Of a DNA stretch of 64,000 bases, positions 51,510 through 58,399 are shown piece after piece (the first letter of the stretch is position 1; each line of letters starts with the position of its first letter). The stretch covers positions 496,001 to 560,000 of the forward strand of contig JAXLWL010000004.1 in the NCBI GenBank assembly GCA_046328505.1, read 5' to 3'. The position numbers were made by a program, and so were the translations under genes. The notes beneath the pieces were generated by a model. The model made no database searches, was not told where the DNA came from, and saw only the letters and a program-made list of their open reading frames with translations. Origin of the DNA: JBDHWG01 sp046328505 (GTDB lineage: Bacteria; Chloroflexota; Anaerolineae; Epilineales; JAHCIE01).

Positions 51510-52172
51510 TCACTCCCGCCACCAGCTGTCGCCAAGCCCGCCGGTTGCGCCCCGTGTCGGTTCGGGCGCTGGCGCCGGTGTCCAGTAGCGGCGCATCTTC
51601 AACGGAAACGCGAGGTCGCCGCCCGGGATCTCGCGGTCGCCGATGACGAAGACGTAGCGACCGCTTCGCGCAGCCGGATCCCACACGACCACGGTGTAGC
51701 GGCCACTCGCCGGTAGAACGACGCGCTGGCTCTGCCGCCGCCAGTAGGACGTGCGGCTGAACGGCTCGAAGAACGGCTGGGGGGCGCCGTCTGGCGCCGG
51801 AATGACGATCGCGCCGGAAGCGCTGTCGAGCTGCGCGATCTCTGAAGGCAGCTCGGGCGTCGGTAGGCCCGGCCCGATCAGCGCCATCGTAGGCGCGAAG
51901 TCGTCCTGGCCGAGGATCTGAGGGATGGTCATCTCCAACAAAATGCTGTCGCCTGCTGCTCCGTCGAAGACATAGTAATCTTTGTCCGTCGGTGTGTCGA
52001 GAGTGGCGTACACCGCCGTGGACACCGTCGGGTCCTTCACCACGAAGGGCGTGTCCGCGTCAAAAGGCGTGTCTTCAAAAAAGGGCTGGTGGGCCGAGGC
52101 CGACGGTGTGTGGACGAGCGTCAGGCCCAGGGCCATGCCGGCGGCCAGGAGAATTAGCAGGAATCGGATCAT
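51510..52172 (-). CDS. Secreted hypothetical protein
   Basis: 220 residues. A signal peptide (FLLILLAAGMALGLTLVHTPSASA, then H-Q-P-F-F) precedes a beta-rich domain: DTPTDKDYYVFDGAAGDSILLEMTIPQILGQDDFAPTMALIGPG, then VVLPASGRYTVVVWDPAARSGRYVFVIGDRE. The D-K-D-Y-Y-x-F-x-x-x-A-G-D pattern resembles pre-peptidase C-terminal (PPC-like) beta sandwiches. The aromatic, proline-rich end is unstructured. GAGG lies 4 bases before ATG at 52172. It may help surface attachment; not known. Confidence 0.7.
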   Translation of the reverse strand: MIRFLLILLAAGMALGLTLVHTPSASAHQPFFEDTPFDADTPFVVKDPTVSTAVYATLDTPTDKDYYVFDGAAGDSILLEMTIPQILGQDDFAPTMALIGPGLPTPELPSEIAQLDSASGAIVIPAPDGAPQPFFEPFSRTSYWRRQSQRVVLPASGRYTVVVWDPAARSGRYVFVIGDREIPGGDLAFPLKMRRYWTPAPAPEPTRGATGGLGDSWWRE

Positions 52173-52344
52173 TATGCCTCGTATGACGTATGGAACGATG
52201 TCAAAACTTGAGCGCAGGCTGTACAATTCCTAGACTTACACACAGGGATTATCCTTACACAAGTCCGGGGCGCGCCGCGCCTCGCAGGGCGTTCTGGGCG
52301 GCTTTGCGTTGCCCGTTGCAATCAAGGCGATTAGAATTATACAT

Positions 52345-53109
52345 ATGACAGAACTTCTTCTCATACGCCATGCAGTGAACGATTTTGTGAAGACGGGGCG
52401 CCTGGCCGGGTGGACACCAGGTGTTCATTTGAATGACGAAGGTCGTGCCCAGGCCGATGCGCTGGCCGAACGTCTGGCCGAGCTACCTATTGCTGCGATC
52501 TACACCAGCCCATTGGAGCGGGCGATCGAGACGGCAGAGCCGCTGGCGCGGGTGCGCGGGCTGCCGCTGCGGATCGTGGATGCCGTGGGTGAGGTCAAGT
52601 ATGGTGAGTGGACCGGCGGCGAACTGAAAGAGCTATCGAAGCACGAGCTGTGGCACGGCGTACAGTATTTTCCGAGCATAACCCGATTTCCGGCCGGGGA
52701 GACTATCGCAGAGATGCAGGCCCGCGCCGTCGGGCAGTGCGAGGCCATCCACGTCAGCCACCCGGATGACATCGTCGCAGTCGTCTCTCACGCCGACGTC
52801 ATCAAAGCCATCGTCGCCTATTACGTCGGCGTGCACCTGGACCTGTTTCAGCGCCTTTTTATCGCACCGGCGTCCATGACCTGGCTGCACCTCGGCAAGG
52901 GAGGCCCGCGCCTCATCGTGCTGAACGATACCGGGTCGATCCCCAAACCGCCGGAGCGGCAGGCGCAGGACACGGCGACGGTCGGCGGCGTTGAACCTGT
53001 CGTGGCTGAGAATGGAGCAGACGGCAAGGAATCGCCCGCGCCGGCTCAGGAGCCGAGTGGCGATTCGTCGGGCGCAACCGAGCTGCCCCCCGGAGAGGGG
53101 AAAGAGTAA
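52345..53109 (+). CDS. Histidine phosphatase family protein (MSMEG_4193-type phosphomutase-like)
   Basis: 254 residues. The phosphoglycerate-mutase-type core is complete: LLLIRHAVNDFVKTGRLAGWTPGVHLNDEGRAQADAL (R-H nucleophile), YTSPLERAIETAEPL, VKYGEWTGGELKEL and VVSHADVIKAIVAYYVG (second His). A disordered acidic tail ends it. In Actinobacteria and Chloroflexota this gene type is regularly followed by DUF3090 and SCO1664-type genes, as here. No ribosome site precedes ATG at 52345; an AT-rich element (TATACA) sits only two bases upstream, so the message may be leaderless. Substrate unknown. Confidence 0.87.
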   Translation: MTELLLIRHAVNDFVKTGRLAGWTPGVHLNDEGRAQADALAERLAELPIAAIYTSPLERAIETAEPLARVRGLPLRIVDAVGEVKYGEWTGGELKELSKHELWHGVQYFPSITRFPAGETIAEMQARAVGQCEAIHVSHPDDIVAVVSHADVIKAIVAYYVGVHLDLFQRLFIAPASMTWLHLGKGGPRLIVLNDTGSIPKPPERQAQDTATVGGVEPVVAENGADGKESPAPAQEPSGDSSGATELPPGEGKE

Positions 53110-53115
53110 TTGCCT

Positions 53116-53685
53116 ATGGCCTCCAATGTTATTGAGCTGAACCCTGTTACCCACATCACCGCGGGGTACACCGGTGTGCCGGGGGCGCGCACGTTCTATC
53201 TCCAGATGCGAAAGGGGAGCACCATGATCTCCTTGCTTATGGAGAAGGAGCAGGTGGCGGCCCTGGCTCAGAGTGTCCTTCAGCTTATCGAGCACCTGGA
53301 CCAGAATTTCCCATCCGTCTCCACGGCGCCGCTTCCGCGTAACATGGCGCTGGAGCACCCTATCAACCCTCTTTTCCGAGTCGGGCAGATGGGCCTGGGG
53401 TATGACCAGGAGCGCGACTTGCTCGTGCTGGTTGCCCAGGAAGTTCCGACCGCCGAGGAGGACGAGGAGGAGGCGGGGGACGAGGAGCCGGCGGGCGAGG
53501 ATGAGACCGGCGGGGTCGTGCGCGTGTGGGCGAGCCGCGGACAGATGGAAGCGATGGCCCGGCACGCCGCCGAAGTCGTCAAGCAAGGCCGGCCGATTTG
53601 TCCGCTGTGCGGCCAGCCGATCAACGCCGAGGGGCATTTCTGCCCGCCGCGGAACGGTTACCGCCCGAAGCTTAGCGCCGAATGA
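53116..53685 (+). CDS. DUF3090 family protein
   Basis: 189 residues. Conserved blocks are ARTFYLQMRKGSTMISLLMEKEQVAALAQSVLQLIEHL, PLFRVGQMGLGYDQERDLLVLVAQE, an acidic loop of variable length (EEDEEEAGDEE), then VWASRGQMEAMARHAAEVVKQGRPICPLCGQPINAEGHFCPPRNGY. The C-x2-C ... C motif at the end should bind zinc. Function unknown. It starts 6 bases after the phosphatase stop and overlaps the next gene by 4 bases (ATGA), so the three act as one operon. Confidence 0.9.
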   Translation: MASNVIELNPVTHITAGYTGVPGARTFYLQMRKGSTMISLLMEKEQVAALAQSVLQLIEHLDQNFPSVSTAPLPRNMALEHPINPLFRVGQMGLGYDQERDLLVLVAQEVPTAEEDEEEAGDEEPAGEDETGGVVRVWASRGQMEAMARHAAEVVKQGRPICPLCGQPINAEGHFCPPRNGYRPKLSAE

Positions 53686-54449
53686 ACACACCGCAGCCGA
53701 CGCAAGATGAAGACGCTCGCCGCGAGTCGGTCGGGGTGACCATCGAACAGGTCCTGGAGACTCTCGAGTCGGGCAAGATCGAGGAACAGGGCATGCTGCC
53801 CTGGAGCTCCAACTACACCTTCCTCGTGACAGTGTCGGCCGGGGACCTGGCTCTACCCGCCGTCTACAAGCCGCGTCGCGGCGAGCGTCCGCTGTGGGAC
53901 TTCCCGCAGGGGACGCTCTGCCTGCGCGAGCGCGCCGCGTACCTTGTGAGCGCCGCTCTTGGCTGGCTGATCGTGCCGCCGACGGTGTTGCGCAGTGGGC
54001 CGCGTGGGTTTGGCTCCCTGCAGTTCTACGTCGACTGCGACCAGGAGGAGCACTACTTCACGTTTCGTGACACGTGCCAACCGGAAGCCCAGCGCATCGC
54101 CCTATTCGATATCGTTGTCAATAACGCGGATCGCAAGGCGGGGCACATGCTGCGCGGCTACGATGGGCGCATCTGGGCGATTGACCATGGGATCGCGTTC
54201 CACACCGATCCGAAGCTCCGCACGGTGATCTGGGACTTCGCCGGTCAGCCTGTTCCCGATGACCTGCTCGACGATCTCGAGCGCCTTCAAGCCATGCTCA
54301 AGCCGAGCGCCCCACTGCGCGAGGAGCTTGGCCAGCTTCTTTCCAATGCGGAAATGAATGCGCTCGAACGCCGTCTCAAGCGTCTCCTCGCGGACCGCTT
54401 TTTCCCCGATCCAGGCCCCGGCCGCCACATTCCCTGGCCCCCTGTGTGA
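53682..54449 (+). CDS. SCO1664 family protein (kinase-like fold)
   Basis: 255 residues. Blocks are GMLPWSSNYTFLVTVSAGDLALPAVYKPRRGERPLWDFPQGTLCLRERAAYLVS, with the Lys of Y-K-P-x-x-G-E-x-P-L-W-D-F, then ALFDIVVNNADRKAGHMLRGYDGRIWAIDHGIAFH. N-x-A-D-R-K-x-G-H and I-D-H-G correspond to the catalytic and metal-binding loops of PI3/4-kinase-like proteins. The reaction is unknown. Its start overlaps the stop of DUF3090. The conserved trio suggests a shared pathway of phosphate-group handling. Confidence 0.88.
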   Translation: MNTPQPTQDEDARRESVGVTIEQVLETLESGKIEEQGMLPWSSNYTFLVTVSAGDLALPAVYKPRRGERPLWDFPQGTLCLRERAAYLVSAALGWLIVPPTVLRSGPRGFGSLQFYVDCDQEEHYFTFRDTCQPEAQRIALFDIVVNNADRKAGHMLRGYDGRIWAIDHGIAFHTDPKLRTVIWDFAGQPVPDDLLDDLERLQAMLKPSAPLREELGQLLSNAEMNALERRLKRLLADRFFPDPGPGRHIPWPPV

Positions 54450-54489
54450 GTCTGCGGATTATTTCTCCCTGTCGCAATCTCGCTAATGC

Positions 54490-54517
54490 TTGACCCTGAA
54501 CGAGTTTCGATTACACT
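54490..54517 (+). promoter_or_regulatory. Promoter of the secreted glycoside hydrolase gene
   Basis: TTGACC (54490-54495), 16 bases, TACACT (54512-54517), about 105 bases before the GTG start at 54624. Confidence 0.55.
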
Positions 54518-54623
54518 TGCAACCTAAGTCGTATCTTCCCAACCCCCCTTTCGCGTCCCGCCGCGCCTTTCTGCCGCTTCACTTTCGCATCGGATGTGTA
54601 GGGACGCTCTGAAGGAGACTTTC

Positions 54624-56705
54624 GTGCTACCTATACGTTCGATGCCCTGGCGCCTGGGCCTGGTGGTTATCGGCTGTCTGGCCGTATTTGCTCTCGGAGC
54701 CGTGTCAGCCAGCGCTGATCCTGCACCGGCTTCACCCAGCCCCATCGATGCCAAAGTCGAGATTGTCTGGCCTCACAACAATGCCCCGGTCAGCGCTGCT
54801 GACAAAGTGAATATCACCGCCTACCTCTTCCAGTCAGGTGGGCTTACGCCCGTGGACCCTGGCTTTGGTAACAACGTGGTGCTGTGGCGAGCGCTCAACA
54901 GCGACCCGGCTCAGCCCGTTGGCAGCGGCACCAAGCGCATGATTGACGTCAACGGCAAGCAGGTCCCTGTCTGGGACTTCAACGACATTGACGTCTCGGC
55001 GGCCAAGGATCCAGTCAACAAGTATTACTTCTTTGTCACTGTGGATGGCGCGCCGTCCCAGTACAGCGTCTGGAGCCACGGCGCGGACGGCCGCACTTAT
55101 CTGCCGCAGCCCGTGTTGCCTGGCGCGACGAAGAAGAACCCCAAGGCCGTCGACTCCCGAGTCAGCATCGTCTGGCCGCACGACAAGAACGGCAACCAGC
55201 AAGATGTATCAAAGGCGGACCTGGCGAACGTCACGGTGCGTGTCTTCGAGCAGGGGAACACCAACTCCGTGCCGACGAGCTTCAATAACGGTGTGCGTCT
55301 TCTGCGCTCGGTGAACAACGGCCCCTTCGAGGTCGTTGGTCTCGGCCAGAAGAGCACCAGCAACGAAGGCGGTGTCTCTCATCCAGTCTGGACGTTCAAC
55401 GACGTCGACGTGAGCGCGGCTCGCAATCCGGCGAACAAGGTGTACTTCAGCGTCTCGGTGGATGGCTTGCCCTCGCGGACCACCGTGTGGTCGCACGCAT
55501 CGGACGCGCGTAGCTATGTTCCGAACCCCGACGCTCCATTCGGCGAGGTGGTCCAGGCCGCACCCCCGCCGGCGGACACGAGCGCCCCGGCGGTCGCGGA
55601 CACGAGCGCCCAGGCATCGGCCGACACGAGCGCCCCGGCTGCTCCGGCGGGCCCCGTGGCTGCGCCGAAGCCCGGCGGCGTAGGCTTCGACTACGGCATT
55701 CAGGGCGATTTCATCAGCGACGGCAATCACGATCGCGCGATGGGCGCCGTGAACGATATTGGCTTCAACTGGATCAAGCAGCAGGTAGCCTGGAAGCGCT
55801 TCGAGCCGTCGAAGGGCAACATCCAGTGGGGCGACCTCGACCGCATGGTCAACGATGCGAACGCCAAGGGATTGAACGTTCTCCTCAGCGTGGTGAAGGC
55901 GCCCAACTGGGCGCGGCCGGCCGATGACAAGTCTGTCGATGGGCCTCCCGCCGACCCGCAGGATTTCGCCAACTTCATGGCCGCCGTTGCCAACCGTTAT
56001 CAGGGCAAGGTCCAGGCCTATGAGATTTGGAACGAGCAGAACCTGTGGTACGAGTGGGGTGGGCGCGACGGCCGCATCGACGCCGCCAAGTATATGGCGC
56101 TGCTTCGCGCGGCCTACAACGCCGTCAAGTCCAACGACCCGAATGCCATCGTCATCAGTGGCGCGCCCACGCCGACCGGCGTGAACGACGGCAACACCGC
56201 CGTGGACGACCAGGCCTACCTGCAGGCGATGTACGCCAACGGCCTGCGTCAGGTTTCGGACTGCGTCGGCGTGCATCCCAGCGGCTTCAACAACCCGCCG
56301 ACCATTGACTGGACGCAGGGGGGCGACGGCGACTTCAAGGGCCACCCGAGCTTCTTCTTCCGCAGCACCATGGAAGGCTATCGGAACATCATGGTAGCCA
56401 ACGGCGACCGCAACAAGAAGCTCTGTCCGACCGAGTTCGGTTGGGCGTCCGTCCAGGGGCTAGGCGCTGGTCCGGCGGCCGGTTACGGCTACGCCGCGCA
56501 AATCAGCGAGGGTCTCCAGGCGCAATACATCACCCAGGCATACCAGATGGCTCGCAACTGGGGCTGGGTCGGCCCGATGTTCCTGTGGAACCTGAACTTC
56601 GCGCCCGTCTCGGGTGCGGCGGACGAGAAGGCCGCCTTCGGCATCGTGCGCCCGAACTGGTCCCACCGGGCGGCGTTCGACGCTCTGGCTGCCATGGCGA
56701 AGTAA
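54624..56705 (+). CDS. Secreted clan-A glycoside hydrolase with two N-terminal repeats
   Basis: 693 residues. A signal peptide (LGLVVIGCLAVFALGAVSASA) precedes two homologous repeats of about 130 residues (KVEIVWPHNNAPVSAADKVNITAYLF and RVSIVWPHDKNGNQQDVSKADLANVTVRVF, each with W-D/T-F-N-D-x-D-V-S-A-A). An A-D-T-S-A-P linker follows, then a TIM barrel (about 365-693): GFNWIKQQVAWKRFEP, VQAYEIWNEQNLWYEWGG with the acid/base Glu, DCVGVHPSGFNNPP and LCPTEFGWAS with the nucleophile Glu. It is probably a GH39/GH5-like polysaccharide-degrading enzyme outside the cell. The start is GTG at 54624, since AAGGAG lies 6 bases before it. Confidence 0.87.
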   Translation: MLPIRSMPWRLGLVVIGCLAVFALGAVSASADPAPASPSPIDAKVEIVWPHNNAPVSAADKVNITAYLFQSGGLTPVDPGFGNNVVLWRALNSDPAQPVGSGTKRMIDVNGKQVPVWDFNDIDVSAAKDPVNKYYFFVTVDGAPSQYSVWSHGADGRTYLPQPVLPGATKKNPKAVDSRVSIVWPHDKNGNQQDVSKADLANVTVRVFEQGNTNSVPTSFNNGVRLLRSVNNGPFEVVGLGQKSTSNEGGVSHPVWTFNDVDVSAARNPANKVYFSVSVDGLPSRTTVWSHASDARSYVPNPDAPFGEVVQAAPPPADTSAPAVADTSAQASADTSAPAAPAGPVAAPKPGGVGFDYGIQGDFISDGNHDRAMGAVNDIGFNWIKQQVAWKRFEPSKGNIQWGDLDRMVNDANAKGLNVLLSVVKAPNWARPADDKSVDGPPADPQDFANFMAAVANRYQGKVQAYEIWNEQNLWYEWGGRDGRIDAAKYMALLRAAYNAVKSNDPNAIVISGAPTPTGVNDGNTAVDDQAYLQAMYANGLRQVSDCVGVHPSGFNNPPTIDWTQGGDGDFKGHPSFFFRSTMEGYRNIMVANGDRNKKLCPTEFGWASVQGLGAGPAAGYGYAAQISEGLQAQYITQAYQMARNWGWVGPMFLWNLNFAPVSGAADEKAAFGIVRPNWSHRAAFDALAAMAK

Positions 56706-56902
56706 CATCCGTGCAGTTTCGGCCCTGGCTCGCCCTAACGAGCGAGCCCGGGCCCGACAGTAGGCCACCTTCAGGTTTGGTCCGGTGGCTTAAGATTTGC
56801 TAGATTACTGCCACGGCCGTACCAAAACAGGGTTATCATGTGTTATTATTTAGGCACACGATAAAAGCTGTTGTGCGGTGTCTACTGTTTCTGGAGGTGG
56901 TA

Positions 56903-57931
56903 ATGTCTACACGTGGGAAGCTCGCATCTCTCATTCTGGTCCTTATCTTACTCGCATTCGCCGTCCCGCTGGCGCTCGCCGACTCGCCGGGTACGACAAC
57001 CTCGGCGGACCCGCAGCCGAATGGCGCCGAGCGCCCGGCTGTGTTCACCAAGTGGGCGCGCGTCGTCCAGCCCTCGTTTGCCTATGATGCCCCCGGGGGC
57101 AAGCAGGTCGCGCCGTTGGACGACTGGGATACGTGGCTCAGCATCAAGGAGACTGCCAACGCTGGCGGTCAGACCTGGTACCGCACGTCGCGTGGCAACT
57201 GGGTCAACGCGAACGACGTCCGAATCGTGGGCTCGTCCGGGTTTGAAGGCGTCCACCTGGACGGCACGGAGCAGGGCGTGCTCGGCTTCGTCACCGACAA
57301 CAACACGTGGGTGGTCGACCAGCCGAACGGCAATGGCAAGGTGCTTGGGACGCTGAGCCGATACACCCCGGTGGGTGTTGTCGGCGTGGATAACGGCTGG
57401 CTGCGCATCGCCGACGGGCAGTGGGTCAGCCCGAAGCTTATCCGGATCGTCAAGCCCATGCAGCCGCCGGCCGGAGTCGCCCCTGGTGACAAGTGGATCG
57501 ACGTCAACCTGACGCAGCAGACCCTTACGGCCTACGAAGGCGACAAGCCCGTCTTTGCGACGCTGATTTCGTCAGGCAAGGGGCTGTTCCCCACGAAGCA
57601 GGGGCTGTACCCGATCTACGAGAAGCTCATCAGCCACACGATGAAGAACAGTGATTCCATGTACGACCCGTCCAAGCCCAAGGGTGAGGATAACGACCCC
57701 TACTCGCTGGACGAGGTGCCGTGGAGCATGTACTTCACGGAGCGCTACGCTCTGCACGGCGCCTATTGGCATGACATGTTCGGCCAGGTACGCAGCCATG
57801 GCTGCGTGAACCTCACGCCCGCTGACGCCAAGTGGCTGTTTAACTGGGCAGGGCCTGAGGTCCCGGCCGGCCAGAACGCTGTCTTCTCGTCCCCGGCGAA
57901 CCCCGGCACGTGGGTCTGGGTTCACGAATAG
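56903..57931 (+). CDS. L,D-transpeptidase (YkuD domain) with SH3-like repeats
   Basis: 342 residues. A signal peptide (LASLILVLILLAFAVPLALA) is followed by two SH3-like segments (WLSIKETANAGGQTWYRTSRGNWVNANDVRIV and GWLRIADGQWVSPKLIRIV) and a C-terminal YkuD domain: DKWIDVNLTQQTLTAYEGDKPVFATLISSGK, ALHGAYWHDMFGQVRSHGCVNLTPADAKWLFNW. The catalytic H-x15-S-H-G-C-V-N motif is complete. It would form 3-3 or protein cross-links in peptidoglycan outside the membrane. GGAGG lies 7 bases before ATG at 56903. It follows the glycoside hydrolase gene after about 200 bases. Confidence 0.92.
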   Translation: MSTRGKLASLILVLILLAFAVPLALADSPGTTTSADPQPNGAERPAVFTKWARVVQPSFAYDAPGGKQVAPLDDWDTWLSIKETANAGGQTWYRTSRGNWVNANDVRIVGSSGFEGVHLDGTEQGVLGFVTDNNTWVVDQPNGNGKVLGTLSRYTPVGVVGVDNGWLRIADGQWVSPKLIRIVKPMQPPAGVAPGDKWIDVNLTQQTLTAYEGDKPVFATLISSGKGLFPTKQGLYPIYEKLISHTMKNSDSMYDPSKPKGEDNDPYSLDEVPWSMYFTERYALHGAYWHDMFGQVRSHGCVNLTPADAKWLFNWAGPEVPAGQNAVFSSPANPGTWVWVHE

Positions 57932-57949
57932 CAGCGAGCGATAGAATCG

Positions 57950-57989
57950 CAAGGGGCCGACCCGATAGTCGGCCCCTTGTTTCTTTATT
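57950..57989 (+). terminator. Intrinsic terminator of the L,D-transpeptidase gene
   Basis: Perfect 12-bp stem CAAGGGGCCGAC (57950-57961) and GTCGGCCCCTTG (57968-57979), 6-base loop, then TTTCTTTATT. Confidence 0.85.
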
Positions 57990-58040
57990 AGCGCGACGAG
58001 TGCCTTATACCAAACGTCGCTTAAAGGCTGAAACGTCAGC

Positions 58041-58374
58041 GTCATTGCGAGACCTCAATGCCGTGCGGCGGCATGCGCCGACACAAGAACACAGTTAAGC
58101 CGTCATTGCGAGCGGAGCGAAGCAATCCCCCGTCCTTGTCAAAGGCGGTTTGCACCGCTACGGCGTTGCTGTCATCCACCGAGAGATTGCTTCGTCGCGC
58201 TGATGCGCTCCTCGCAATGACAGTAGTGTGTGTTCTGAGCAGGAGGTCGGCTTCCGGGGGTGTGGGGGCGAAGCTCCCCACGGACGAAGCAATCTCACCA
58301 TCGGCAAGGGCCTGCCCACTCTGAGTAGACTGCCGGTCGCAAGGGTGGGGGATTGCTTCGCTTCGCTCGCAATG
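58041..58374. repeat. REP/MITE-like palindromic units B and C plus a fragment
   Basis: Unit B (58103-58220) starts TCATTGCGAG-CGGAGCGAAGCAATCCCCC and ends GAGATTGCTTCGTC ... CTCGCAATGA, an inverted-repeat element like unit A at 29464-29579. A second, inverted unit C runs from GACGAAGCAATCTC (58284) to GATTGCTTCGCTTCGCTCGCAATGA (ending 58374). A lone end GTCATTGCGAGA (58041-58052) precedes them. No coding capacity; such palindromes are often mobilised in trans. Confidence 0.75.
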
Positions 58375-58399
58375 ACAGCCTTTCTATACACGCTTGGTA

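Larger units (their letters stand above)
57932..58399. other. Gene-free region: terminator plus palindromic repeats
   Basis: About 470 bases. The first part is the terminator of the transpeptidase gene (57950-57989), the rest is repeat DNA (58041-58374). I find no gene here. Confidence 0.7.

Noticed and set aside
55209..56345. Minus-strand frame (378 codons) opposite the glycoside hydrolase
   Set aside because: Shadow frame; the plus-strand protein has a signal peptide and catalytic residues.
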